Origin: Humimonas sp964465015
Lineage (GTDB): Bacteria; Gemmatimonadota; Gemmatimonadetes; Palauibacterales; Palauibacteraceae
Assembly (NCBI GenBank): GCA_964465015.1
Contig: CAYXHP010000082.1
Span: forward strand, 1 to 15,976
DNA: 15,976 nt
Direction: 5' to 3'
Shown here: one piece after another, positions 7,915 to 15,869 of the stretch
Layout of the letters: the number at the start of each line of letters is the position of its first letter
Numbering within the stretch: the first letter of the stretch is position 1
Notes under the pieces: generated by a model
The model's database searches: none
Seen by the model: only the letters and a program-made list of their open reading frames with translations
Told to the model about the DNA's origin: nothing
Position numbers and translations under genes: made by a program

Positions 7915-9566
7915 GTGCCCTCCCGCGCCGACACGGGGGCGGGACTACCGTCACGGGCGTCCGCGACGCTCGACGCGCCGTCCGCCGCGGTCCGCGTGGG
8001 AGAGGAGCGGCGCGCGGTCGCAGTCCCCGACGGGCGGCCGGGCGCGGCCGAGGCCGACGCCTTCTCCGGGGAGGCGGGCCCCGGTCGCTCCACTCGCTGG
8101 AGGATGCGCTGCACGGCCGGCTCCGTGCGGTCCAGGAACGGCTTCGGGTAGACCCCGATCAGGACGATCAGCACCAGGAGCGGTGCGAGGATGGCCCGCT
8201 CGCGGCCCCCCAGGTCCTTGAGCGCTTCGTTCTCGGGCCGGTCCAGCCGGTTCAGGATCACCCGCTGCACCAGCGGCAGCATGTAGCAAGCGGCGAAGAT
8301 GACCCCGGTGGCCGCGATCACCGTGGCCAGCGGGTGTGTCCGGAAGGTGCCCACCAGGATGAGGAACTCTCCGATGAAGCCGTTGGTGCCCGGCAGGCCG
8401 ATCGAGCTCAGGGCCACCACCACCAGGCAGAAGGCGAAGAACGGCATCACCTTCGCGATGCCGCCGAAGTCCGCGATGGCCCGTGTGTGCCGGCGCTCGT
8501 AGAGCATCCCGATGAGGAGGAAGAGCGCGCCCGTGGAGATGCCGTGGTTCACCATCTGGAGGATCCCACCCTGGAGTCCCTCCATGGTGAATCCGAACAC
8601 CCCCAGCATTACGAAGCCCAGGTGCGCGACGGAGGTGTAGGCCACGAGCTTCTTGGCGTCCGGCTGCACGGCCGCCACCCAGGCCGCATAGAGGATGCCG
8701 ATGACCGCCGTGGTGATGAAGACCCCGACCACGGCGCGGCTGGTGGCTGCGGTCGGGAACAAGGGGATGCCGAACCTCAGGAAGCCGTAGGTGCCCATCT
8801 TGAGGAGGATCCCCGCCAGCACCACAGAGCCCGCCGTCGGCGCCTCGACGTGCGCGTCCGGGAGCCAGGTGTGGAGGGGGAAGACCGGCACTTTGATGGC
8901 GAACGCCAGAGCGAAGGCGGCGAACAGCCAGTACTGGTCCGCCCGGGGAATGGACGTGTGCAGGAGGTCCGCGTACGCGAAGGTCACCGTCCCCGAGCCC
9001 TGCCAGTGCAGGTAGACCAGCCCGACAATCGCCACCAGCATGAGGAGCGAGCCGACGGTGGTGTAGAGGAAGAACTTGATGGCCGAGTAGAGGCGTCGCT
9101 CCCCGCCCCAGATCCCGATGATGAAGTACATCGGGATCAGCATCAGCTCCCAGAACACGTAGAACAGGAACATGTCCAGGGCGACGAATACGCCGAGCAT
9201 GCCCGTGGTCAGGACCAACATGCTGGCGTAGTAGCTGGACCGATGGCGCTCGATGTAGCGGAACGAGCCCGCCACGGCGAGCGGCATGATCACGACCGTG
9301 AGGAGCACGAGCAGGAGCGAGATCCCGTCGATCCCGACACGGTAGCCGATCCCCCACGCCCCGATCCACGGGACCGACACCGTGTTCTGGAAGCCGAGCG
9401 CTCCGATCCGGAAGGTCCAGAACAGGGGGAGCGCCAGCCCGGCCTCGACCAGCGTGGTCCACAGCGCGACCCGTCCCGCCCGCTCCCCCGGCGCGACGAG
9501 ACAGGCGGCGGCCCCCGCCAGGGGCACGGCCAGCAGAAGAGTCAGGATCCAGTGGGAGTGGTACAC
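7911..9566 (-). CDS. nuoM: NADH-quinone oxidoreductase subunit M (antiporter-like)
   Basis: Second antiporter-like proton-pumping subunit of the complex I membrane arm. 551 residues, about 50 longer than many homologues. E140 in FYVFWELMLIPMYFIIG, K225 in AFAIKVPVFPLHTWLPDAHVEAPT and K256 in LAGILLKMGTYGFLR are the expected channel residues. TNGFIGEFLIL marks the later conserved helices. The start is GTG at 9566. It lies 14 bases after the nuoL stop with a G-run (GAGGGGGG, starting in the stop) about eight bases upstream; no ATG lies near the N-terminus. The final 59 residues (493-551), after the last helix, are rich in Ser, Ala, Pro, Arg and Thr and look disordered. The frame is intact to a TGA that overlaps the nuoN GTG. 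Confidence 0.97.
   Translation of the reverse strand: MYHSHWILTLLLAVPLAGAAACLVAPGERAGRVALWTTLVEAGLALPLFWTFRIGALGFQNTVSVPWIGAWGIGYRVGIDGISLLLVLLTVVIMPLAVAGSFRYIERHRSSYYASMLVLTTGMLGVFVALDMFLFYVFWELMLIPMYFIIGIWGGERRLYSAIKFFLYTTVGSLLMLVAIVGLVYLHWQGSGTVTFAYADLLHTSIPRADQYWLFAAFALAFAIKVPVFPLHTWLPDAHVEAPTAGSVVLAGILLKMGTYGFLRFGIPLFPTAATSRAVVGVFITTAVIGILYAAWVAAVQPDAKKLVAYTSVAHLGFVMLGVFGFTMEGLQGGILQMVNHGISTGALFLLIGMLYERRHTRAIADFGGIAKVMPFFAFCLVVVALSSIGLPGTNGFIGEFLILVGTFRTHPLATVIAATGVIFAACYMLPLVQRVILNRLDRPENEALKDLGGRERAILAPLLVLIVLIGVYPKPFLDRTEPAVQRILQRVERPGPASPEKASASAAPGRPSGTATARRSSPTRTAADGASSVADARDGSPAPVSAREGT
7918..7924 (-). promoter_or_regulatory. Strong ribosome binding site for nuoN
   Basis: GGGAGGG on the minus strand, with its GGAGG four bases before the GTG start at 7914, inside the end of nuoM. 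It supports GTG as the true nuoN start. Confidence 0.7.
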
Positions 9567-9580
9567 GCTCTACGCCCCCC

Positions 9581-11593
9581 TCATCGGAACGCCAGGCTGC
9601 CGAGGAGGACGAGCACGCCTACCATGAACAGGAGGATGTAGGCGCCCACCCGCCCGGACTGGAACTGGCTACCGATCCAGCCCAACGCGCGGGCGCCCGA
9701 GGCGAGCCCGTTCACGGTGCCATCGATGAGGCCGTCATCGATGATCTTCCAGCAGCCCCGCCACAGGGCGACGAGGGGCCGCACGATGATCCGATCGTAG
9801 AGCTCGTCCACGTACCACTTCCGGTACAGGACGAGCGACAGCCCGCGCGGCGCAGGCGACTCTGCCGCCGGCACGTAGCGGCGGCGCACCACGGCCCAGA
9901 AGATCCACACCACGACGGCCAGCGCCACCACGGTCGACACGAGGCCCCACGTGATCTCACCCCCTCCGAGGGGCGCCGCCGTCGCCGCCGCGCCCCCATG
10001 AGCCTCCAGGATCTGCCGTGCGGGCTCGAACACCGGGTCCAGCCAGCTCTCCAGGGCCGAGATGTGTGGCAGGGGGAGCGCCGCCGGAATCTGGATCCAG
10101 CCTCCGACCAGGGAGAGCCCCCCGAGCACGACGAGCGGGACGGCCATCGAGAGAGACGCGTCGTGCAGGTGATGCCGGGCCTCGTCGCCCGTCCGGTTCT
10201 CGCCCCCGTGGAAGGTGAGCGCCATGAGGCGCGCCATGTAGCCGGCCGTCAGGAAGGCGGCGATGAGCGCCACACCCCAGAGGAGCGGATAGCCCAGGAC
10301 CCCGGCCTTCCAGATGATCTCGTCCTTGGAGAAGAACCCGGCGAACGGGAACACGCCCGAGATGGCCAGCGTCGCGGACCACATGGTCAGCCAGGTGATC
10401 GGCATCCAGCGACGCAGGTCCCCGTGGTTCCGCATGTCGTTGGGATCACCCCCGGACCCGGCTGAGGCGGGTGCCCCCCCGCTTTCGTGCCAGGCGTGCT
10501 CCACCGAGTGGATCACGGCCCCGGCGCCGAGGAAGAGGAGCGCCTTGAAGAACGCGTGCGTGATGAGGTGGAAGATACCGGCCGTGAACGCTCCCACGCC
10601 CACCGCCAGGAACATGTAGCCCAGCTGGGAGATGGTGCTGTAGGCCAGCACCTTCTTGATGTCCCACTGCTGGGTCGCGATGGTGGCCGCGAACAGGGCC
10701 GTGGCCGCTCCCACTGCCGCCACCACCGCCTGGCTGAACGGGGCGAGAGCGAACAGCACGCTCGAGCGTGCCACCAGGTAGACCCCGGCAGTGACCATCG
10801 TGGCCGCGTGGATCAGCGCCGAGACCGGCGTGGGACCGGCCATGGCATCCGGGAGCCACACGTACAGGGGGATCTGGGCCGACTTGCCCACGCAGGCCAG
10901 GAACAGGAACAGCGTGATCAGCGTGACCCAGATGTCGCCGTAGTGCAGGTGCCGCGTGGCGGCCGGGAACACTCCGGTGAAGTCCAGCGTGCCGAAGATG
11001 CCGTAGATGATGAACATGGCGACCAGGAAGCCGAAGTCGCCGATGCGGTTCACGATGAACGCCTTCTTGCCGGCGTTCGAGTAGTCCTCGTTCTCGTACC
11101 AGAAACCGATCAGGAGGTAGGAGCACAGCCCCACCCCCTCCCAGCCCACGAACATGAGTGGAAAGCTCGAGCCGGTGACCAGCACCAGCATGAAGAACAC
11201 GAACAGGTTCAGGTACGCGAAGAATCGGTTGAAGCCCGGGTCCCCGCGCATGTAGCCGATGCTGTAGACGTGGATCAGCGTGCTCACGCCGGTGACGACC
11301 AGCATCATCACCATGGAGAGTCGGTCGAACTGCATCGTGACGCCGACCTGGAGTCCGCCGGCCGAGATCCACGTCCACAGCGGCACGAGCGCCGGTGCCG
11401 TGGCATCGGCCGCGTTCATGGCGAGGAAGTTGACGGCCACGACGACGAAGGCGCCGCCCACCGCCAGCGGTCCGACCCAGCTGGCCACCCGCTCGTCGTC
11501 GCGCCACAGGAAGGCGCCGAGTCCGTTGACGATCGCGCCGACCAGTGGCAGCGCCAGGACCAGGGCCGGCAGCACCGGGTGGTACATCACCAT
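9581..11593 (-). CDS. nuoL: NADH-quinone oxidoreductase subunit L (distal antiporter-like subunit)
   Basis: Distal antiporter-like subunit of complex I; in the family it ends in a long lateral helix running along the membrane arm. 670 residues. Conserved sites are E152 in FVGWEGVGLCSYLLIGFWY, K237 in GKSAQIPLYVWLPDAMAGPTPVS, H262 in LIHAATMVTAGVYL and K350 in THAFFKALLFL. The C-terminal region contains RKWYVDELYDRIIVRPL, typical of NuoL before the last membrane helix. Three closely spaced starts exist: ATG 11593, GTG 11590 and ATG 11587. None has a strong Shine-Dalgarno. ATG 11593 overlaps nuoK by seven bases; ATG 11587 shares one base with its TGA. I give the longest, and coupling to nuoK translation is likely in either case. 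An Ala/Gly/Ser-rich loop (GGAPASAGSGGDPND) follows the K350 helix. Confidence 0.97.
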   Translation of the reverse strand: MVMYHPVLPALVLALPLVGAIVNGLGAFLWRDDERVASWVGPLAVGGAFVVVAVNFLAMNAADATAPALVPLWTWISAGGLQVGVTMQFDRLSMVMMLVVTGVSTLIHVYSIGYMRGDPGFNRFFAYLNLFVFFMLVLVTGSSFPLMFVGWEGVGLCSYLLIGFWYENEDYSNAGKKAFIVNRIGDFGFLVAMFIIYGIFGTLDFTGVFPAATRHLHYGDIWVTLITLFLFLACVGKSAQIPLYVWLPDAMAGPTPVSALIHAATMVTAGVYLVARSSVLFALAPFSQAVVAAVGAATALFAATIATQQWDIKKVLAYSTISQLGYMFLAVGVGAFTAGIFHLITHAFFKALLFLGAGAVIHSVEHAWHESGGAPASAGSGGDPNDMRNHGDLRRWMPITWLTMWSATLAISGVFPFAGFFSKDEIIWKAGVLGYPLLWGVALIAAFLTAGYMARLMALTFHGGENRTGDEARHHLHDASLSMAVPLVVLGGLSLVGGWIQIPAALPLPHISALESWLDPVFEPARQILEAHGGAAATAAPLGGGEITWGLVSTVVALAVVVWIFWAVVRRRYVPAAESPAPRGLSLVLYRKWYVDELYDRIIVRPLVALWRGCWKIIDDGLIDGTVNGLASGARALGWIGSQFQSGRVGAYILLFMVGVLVLLGSLAFR

Positions 11594-11892
11594 TTCAGCA
11601 GGTCGAAGCGCTCGACGTCCACGTCCTCGTAGTGGCGGAAGATGGCGATGATGATCGCCAGCCCGACGGCGGCCTCAGCGGCCGCCACCGCCATCACGAA
11701 GAACACCAGCACCTGCCCCTCGATGCCCAGGAGGCGTGAGAAGGCCACCAGGCTCAGGTTCACCGCGTTGAGCATCAGCTCCACGCACAGGAAGATGATG
11801 ATCGCGTTCCTGCGCACGAGCACTCCGGTGACCCCGATCGCGAACAGGGCCGCGCTCACCAGGAGTGCCACCCGGATCAGCATGGGCGACAC
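11587..11892 (-). CDS. nuoK: NADH-quinone oxidoreductase subunit K (MrpC-like)
   Basis: Small three-helix membrane subunit of complex I. 101 residues, matching the roughly 100-residue family length. E38 (FLCVELMLNAVNL) and E73 (AVAAAEAAVGLAI) correspond to the two essential membrane glutamates E36 and E72 of E. coli NuoK. The open frame runs much further upstream, to 12102. I start at the GTG at 11892 because AAGGAGG lies seven bases before it, because it shares one base with the nuoJ TAG, and because the protein then has the family length with helix 1 at the N-terminus. An ATG three codons later (11883) is the alternative. It is followed by an overlapping nuoL. Confidence 0.96.
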   Translation of the reverse strand: MSPMLIRVALLVSAALFAIGVTGVLVRRNAIIIFLCVELMLNAVNLSLVAFSRLLGIEGQVLVFFVMAVAAAEAAVGLAIIIAIFRHYEDVDVERFDLLKW

Positions 11893-12419
11893 TAGGGCGC
11901 CTCCTTCCGGGCCAGGACCACGGCGCCGACAATGGCCACCAGCAGGAGAAGCGACGTGACCTCGAACGGGACCAGGTAGGTTCGGAACAGAGGCACGGCC
12001 ACCGCCCCGATCGCGCCGCGCGCGTCGAGCGCGGCCTTGATGGGGTCGGGACCGGCGAGACGGGCGTTGGTCAGCTGGTCGCTTCCGCCGAGCAGGGTCC
12101 ACGCGGTGAAAGCCGCCAGGCCGAGGCCGAACGCGCCGCCCAGCATCCGGGCCAGAGGGCCGCGGACGTCGGCGAACTTGGCGTGTCCGAGGTTGAGCAG
12201 CATGACCACGAACAGGAACAGGACCATGATCGCCCCGGCGTAGACGATCACCTGCACGACCGCCAGGAAGTGGGCCTCCAGCAGCACGAACAGGCCCGCC
12301 AGGGAGAAGAGCGTCACGATCAGGAACATGACGCTCGCAACTGGATTCCGGCTCGTCACGACGAACACGGCGCTCAGGAGCGCCGCCGCCGAAAAGACGA
12401 AGAAGAGGAACTCGGTCAT
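11892..12419 (-). CDS. nuoJ: NADH-quinone oxidoreductase subunit J
   Basis: Five-helix membrane subunit of complex I, next to NuoK and NuoH at the junction with the peripheral arm. 175 residues, near the 184 of E. coli. The diagnostic stretch is QVIVYAGAIMVLFLFVVMLLNL (about 56-77), the third helix, whose conserved Tyr/Gly region forms the pi-bulge implicated in coupling. ASVMFLIVTLFSLAGLFVLLEAHFLAVVQ precedes it. The ATG at 12419 comes one base after the nuoI stop, with GGAG four bases upstream of it. The stop TAG shares a base with the nuoK GTG. Confidence 0.96.
   Translation of the reverse strand: MTEFLFFVFSAAALLSAVFVVTSRNPVASVMFLIVTLFSLAGLFVLLEAHFLAVVQVIVYAGAIMVLFLFVVMLLNLGHAKFADVRGPLARMLGGAFGLGLAAFTAWTLLGGSDQLTNARLAGPDPIKAALDARGAIGAVAVPLFRTYLVPFEVTSLLLLVAIVGAVVLARKEAP
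11900..11906 (-). promoter_or_regulatory. Ribosome binding site that fixes the nuoK GTG start
   Basis: AAGGAGG on the minus strand, seven bases before the GTG at 11892, inside the last codons of nuoJ. It is the best Shine-Dalgarno match I noticed in the window. It rules out the longer upstream reading frame as the natural nuoK start. Confidence 0.85.
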
Positions 12420-12420
12420 C

Positions 12421-12918
12421 TCACTCCGAGGCCGGGTCGGCCGGGTCCCACAGGGCCGTGAAGGGCTGGGTCTGGGAACACAGCCGCTCGAGATCGTAGA
12501 CCCAGCGCTCGCGGGTGTACTCCGCGTTCTCGTAGTGGACGCCCAGGTGGATCGCCTCCACCGGGCACACCTCCTGGCAGTAGCCGCAGAAGATGCAGCG
12601 AAACTCGTCGATCTCGTACACGGCGGCGTAGCGCTCGCCGTTCTCGTCCTCGGCCGGGATGAGCTTGATGCAGTTGACCGGACACACGGTGGGGCACAGG
12701 CCGCAGGCCACGCACTTGGCGCGGCCGTCCTCGTGGGTGGCCATCCGGTGCGTGCCGCGCATCCGGGGCGACAGCTCCCACTTCTCGTCCGGGTACTGCT
12801 GAGTGACGTTGCGCGGATTCACCATGTGGCGGAACGTCACGCTCATGCCCTTGAGCGCCGCCCGCACGTACGACCCCTTCTCCTCGGGTCGCCGCATCAC
12901 CTTCACCTCACCGGGCAT
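12421..12918 (-). CDS. nuoI: NADH-quinone oxidoreductase subunit I (8Fe ferredoxin-like)
   Basis: Carries the two [4Fe-4S] clusters N6a and N6b that pass electrons from NuoG towards NuoB and quinone. 165 residues. The two motifs are CVACGLCPTVCP (C69, C72, C75, C79) and CIFCGYCQEVCP (C108, C111, C114, C118); both are complete. RCIFCGYCQEVCPVEAIH and a C-terminal YTRERWVYDLERL are typical of bacterial NuoI. Two starts are possible. ATG 12918 is given here because it is the longest and its leader keeps a basic N-terminus. ATG 12897 (residue 8) has the better ribosome site, GAGGTGA five bases upstream. The gene is 48 bases after nuoH, the largest internal gap of the nuo array, and is separated by one base from nuoJ. 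Confidence 0.96.
   Translation of the reverse strand: MPGEVKVMRRPEEKGSYVRAALKGMSVTFRHMVNPRNVTQQYPDEKWELSPRMRGTHRMATHEDGRAKCVACGLCPTVCPVNCIKLIPAEDENGERYAAVYEIDEFRCIFCGYCQEVCPVEAIHLGVHYENAEYTRERWVYDLERLCSQTQPFTALWDPADPASE
12903..12909 (-). promoter_or_regulatory. Possible ribosome binding site for an alternative nuoI start
   Basis: GAGGTGA on the minus strand, five bases before the in-frame ATG at 12897. The longer start at 12918 has only a loose G-run upstream, so this site may mark the real start, seven codons shorter. Confidence 0.45.
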
Positions 12919-12966
12919 GTCCGTCGCCCCCGTCGTCGAGAGTCAGGGTGGGTCGCAACGACGCCC

Positions 12967-14259
12967 TCACGAGCCCCCCACGGTCGACCGGGCCCGCCTG
13001 CTCCGGCGCCGCGGCGAGGGGCCGCCGAGCCTCTCCATGAGGCCGTACGCTGCGCCGCGGAGCAGGCGACCCCGATCCACCACGAACAGGAGGATGCCGA
13101 GAAGGACGACGTTGAGGCCGGCCAGGATGCCGGCATAGCCGAGGCCCAGCGGCACGCCGATCCGGTCCAGCGCCAGCACGGCGCCGGCGATCACGAACAC
13201 GTATGCCGTGGCCACGACGATCACGAACTTCCAGCCCAGCTCCATGAGCTGGTCGTACCGGAAGCGCGGCAGCGTCCACCGGACCCACACGAACACGGTC
13301 ACCAGGGCGCCCGTCTTGATCGTGAAGGAGAGGAAGGTGAGAACCGTCTTCCACCAGGTAGGGTTCCCGATCACGGTCCCGTCGGCCAGGACGCGGATGT
13401 TGTCGCCGCTCCAGAACGGGATGTCCCAGCCGCCCAGGAAGAACACCGTGATGAGGGCGGCCGTGGTGAGCATGTGCGCGTACTCGCCCAGGAAGAACAT
13501 CCCGAACTTCATGGCCGAATATTCGGTGTGGTAACCCGCGATGAGCTCGGCTTCCGCCTCCGGGAGGTCGAACGGGATCCGTTTGGTCTCCGCCAGACCG
13601 GTCACGAAGAAGAGGAGGAAGCTCACCCCGAGCGGCAGGAACAGCCACATCCCCAGCGTGTGGGGGCCCTGCCCCGACCATCCCTGCTGGAGCGAGATGA
13701 GGTCGGGAATCCGCACGCCGCCGCCCAGAAGCACGATCGGAACGAGCGTCAGTGCCAGCCCCACCTCGTAGCTGATCATCTGGGCCGAGCCGCGCATGCC
13801 ACCCAGGAGCGCGTACTTGCTCCCCGACGACCAGCCAGCCATCACCACGCCGTACACCCCGAAGGACCCGATGGCCAGCACGTACAGGAAGCCCACCGGG
13901 ACGTCCGCCACGATCATGTGCACCAGCCCCCACCCGGTCGGCAGGGGCGAGGCGAACGGGATCACCGCGAACAGGATCGTTGCGGGGAACATGGCCAGCG
14001 CCGGAGCCAGTAGATAGAAGACCATCTGCGCGGCGTGCGGATACGTCTCCTCCTTGAGGAGGAACTTGAGCCCGTCGGCCGCCGTCTGCAGGAGTCCCCA
14101 CGGGCCGACGCGGTTGGGGCCGCTGCGATCCTGGATGAAGCCGGCCAGCTTGCGCTCGAACAGCACCAGCCCGCCGATCATCAGCATGAGCAGGGTGAAG
14201 AACACGATCACCTTGAAGATCGTGGTCCACACGAAGTGCCCGGTACTGAGCGCCCCCAT
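12967..14259 (-). CDS. nuoH: NADH-quinone oxidoreductase subunit H
   Basis: Membrane subunit that helps form the quinone-binding chamber and links redox chemistry to the proton channels. 430 residues, longer than E. coli (325) or Thermus Nqo8 (365). Signatures are RSGPNRVGPWGLLQ (45-58), the charged cytoplasmic loop AETKRIPFDLPEAEAELIAGYHTEYSAMKFG (223-253) and RYDQLMELGWK (338-348). AETKRIPF has Lys where the family usually has Asn. After the usual last helix there is an additional hydrophobic segment (about 375-395) and a basic tail (GPSPRRRSRRARS). An insert around 280-304 (PFWSGDNIRVLADG) lies in an external loop. The ATG at 14259 is two bases after the nuoG stop; GAGG lies eight bases upstream. 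Confidence 0.96.
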   Translation of the reverse strand: MGALSTGHFVWTTIFKVIVFFTLLMLMIGGLVLFERKLAGFIQDRSGPNRVGPWGLLQTAADGLKFLLKEETYPHAAQMVFYLLAPALAMFPATILFAVIPFASPLPTGWGLVHMIVADVPVGFLYVLAIGSFGVYGVVMAGWSSGSKYALLGGMRGSAQMISYEVGLALTLVPIVLLGGGVRIPDLISLQQGWSGQGPHTLGMWLFLPLGVSFLLFFVTGLAETKRIPFDLPEAEAELIAGYHTEYSAMKFGMFFLGEYAHMLTTAALITVFFLGGWDIPFWSGDNIRVLADGTVIGNPTWWKTVLTFLSFTIKTGALVTVFVWVRWTLPRFRYDQLMELGWKFVIVVATAYVFVIAGAVLALDRIGVPLGLGYAGILAGLNVVLLGILLFVVDRGRLLRGAAYGLMERLGGPSPRRRSRRARSTVGGS

Positions 14260-14261
14260 CG

Positions 14262-15869
14262 TCAGGACCTCTCGCCCGCGACGTCGACCGACCGGCGCAG
14301 GTCGAGACCCTTGAGGCCCAGCCCGGACCAGCTCATGCCCTCCATCTCCGGCGTCACCGACGCCATGGCTTCGAACGCCGCCGAGGCCTCCAGGAGCGTC
14401 CCGCCCTCGCCTCCCAGGAGAGCCAGGAGACGGCTCAGCACCATCCAGGCGGGTCGCGCGATCCCGGCCTCGCGCAGGGCCTGATCGAAGCGCTGCACCC
14501 GGCCCTCGAAGTTGGTGAACGTGCCCTGCATCTCGGCGAACGAGGTGATGGGGAGAATCGCGTCCGCGCGCCGGGCCAGCGGCCCGGGGCGAGCGCCGAG
14601 GACGAGGACGTACGAGGCGTCATCGGCGAAGGATGGCGCCGGAAGCGTCGGATCCTCCTCCAGGCGCTCCGACAGCACGAGAAGCGCCTCTCCCGTCGAG
14701 GGAGCCGTGGCCTCCCCGACCCGCCGGAATCCGAATAGCTCGGCCCCCGTGACGTTCGGGGCCCGGTCCTCCCGCAGCTCCAGCTTCGGGAATCCGGCCA
14801 GTCGCGCCGTGTCGCCCCGCTCGACCCGGAACTCGCCGCCCTCGATCCCGAGGTGGTCCAGGAGCCGCCGCAGCCCGAACAGGCTCTCGTTGCAGGCGTG
14901 GGGGGTGACCAGCGCTCGGCCCGCCTCGATCCCGGCCAGCGACTCCGCCACGCGACGGAGCGCATCCTTCCAGTCGGCCGGACGGAGCTCTCCGTCCTCG
15001 TCCCGGAGCAGCGGCACCTCGGTCCGGATCCCCCGGTTGGCCATCACCAGGTGCTTCCGGCCATGGTCGCACATCCAGTAGGAGTTCACGTCGGCGTTGT
15101 GCCGTGGCTTGAGCCGGACGATCTGGTTCTCCTTCGCCGCCACCGAGACGTTGCACCCCGTCGAGCATCCGGGGCACACGCTCGAGGCCGAGTCCATGTC
15201 CCAGAAGCGCGCCTTGAACAGGAAATCCTCGTGGACCAGCGCGCCGACGGGACACACGTCCACGATGTTGCCCTGGAACGGGTGGTCGAGCTCCCTGCCC
15301 GGAAAGGTGTCGATGTACGCCCGGTGGCCTCGCTGGGCGACGACGAGGGCGTCGTCCTCGGCCACCTCGCGCATGAAGCGCACGCAGCGCGTGCAGATGA
15401 TGCACCGGTCGGCGAAGTAGAGGATGTCGTCGGCGATCCGGTCCCGGCCCATGACCTGCTTGGGCTCGTCGACCCGGCTCTCGAGCTGCCCCGTCTCGAA
15501 GGCGTAGTCCTGCAACATGCACTGGCCCGCGGCGTCGCAGATGGGGCAGTCGAGCGGATGGTTCACGAGCAGGAGCTCGATCACGGACTTGCGAGCCAGG
15601 CGGGCCTCGCCGGTATCCGTGTGAACCACCATGTCGTCCGCGGCATCCAGCACGCAGGAGGGTTGCAGCTTTCCCTGCCCTTCGACCGACACCAGGCACA
15701 CGCGGCACTGGGCCGGTCGCGTCGGGATCCCCGGGTGGTAGCAGTAGAACGGCACCACGACCCCGGCCCGCTGGGCCGCGTCGAGGACCTTGGTCCCCTT
15801 CGGGACCGTGACCTCGGCACCATCGATGGTGAGGGTGACCGTCTCCGCCACGCCCTTCTGTTCACTCAT
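14262..15869 (-). CDS. nuoG: NADH-quinone oxidoreductase subunit G, compact form with N7 motif
   Basis: Fe-S subunit carrying electrons from NuoF to NuoI. 535 residues, against 783 in Thermus and 908 in E. coli. The N-terminal [2Fe-2S] N1b ligands are C43, C55, C58 and C72. Cluster N5 has His104, C108, C111 and C117 (HPLDCPICDAAGQC). Cluster N4 has C156, C159, C162 and C206 (NIVDVCPVGAL). C232, C235, C239 and C267 match CxxCxxxCx27C, the off-pathway N7 cluster motif kept only in some bacteria. The remainder is a reduced molybdopterin-oxidoreductase-like domain; its late part, ADAILPITSFAEMQGTFTNFEGRVQ, is recognisable but much of the middle is missing. I start at ATG 15869, which overlaps the nuoF stop as ATGA. 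An in-frame GTG at 15881 would add four residues and lies inside nuoF. Confidence 0.96.
   Translation of the reverse strand: MSEQKGVAETVTLTIDGAEVTVPKGTKVLDAAQRAGVVVPFYCYHPGIPTRPAQCRVCLVSVEGQGKLQPSCVLDAADDMVVHTDTGEARLARKSVIELLLVNHPLDCPICDAAGQCMLQDYAFETGQLESRVDEPKQVMGRDRIADDILYFADRCIICTRCVRFMREVAEDDALVVAQRGHRAYIDTFPGRELDHPFQGNIVDVCPVGALVHEDFLFKARFWDMDSASSVCPGCSTGCNVSVAAKENQIVRLKPRHNADVNSYWMCDHGRKHLVMANRGIRTEVPLLRDEDGELRPADWKDALRRVAESLAGIEAGRALVTPHACNESLFGLRRLLDHLGIEGGEFRVERGDTARLAGFPKLELREDRAPNVTGAELFGFRRVGEATAPSTGEALLVLSERLEEDPTLPAPSFADDASYVLVLGARPGPLARRADAILPITSFAEMQGTFTNFEGRVQRFDQALREAGIARPAWMVLSRLLALLGGEGGTLLEASAAFEAMASVTPEMEGMSWSGLGLKGLDLRRSVDVAGERS

Noticed and set aside
5398..8151. A 917-codon open frame on the plus strand, opposite the phosphomannomutase gene, nuoN and the end of nuoM
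   Set aside because: Its translation is crowded with His, Glu, Arg, Gln, Asp and Gly, which is what the reverse complement of GC-rich Leu/Val/Ala codons yields. It lacks hydrophobic cores and domain motifs and lies opposite three well-supported genes.
11893..12102. Upstream extension of the nuoK frame (70 extra residues)
   Set aside because: It overlaps nuoJ, has low-complexity charged sequence unlike any NuoK, and is excluded by the ribosome site and GTG start at 11892.
12919..12966. Possible regulatory structure in the 48-base gap between nuoH and nuoI
   Set aside because: Only a six-base inverted repeat (CGTCGT/ACGACG) is visible, too short to separate from chance at this GC content.
12328..14013. 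A 561-codon plus-strand frame opposite nuoJ, nuoI and nuoH, and similar long frames at 47-1375, 3892-5370, 8334-9641 and 10487-11632
   Set aside because: All are antisense to conserved genes, show the same biased composition and no family motifs. Long spurious frames are expected at this GC content.
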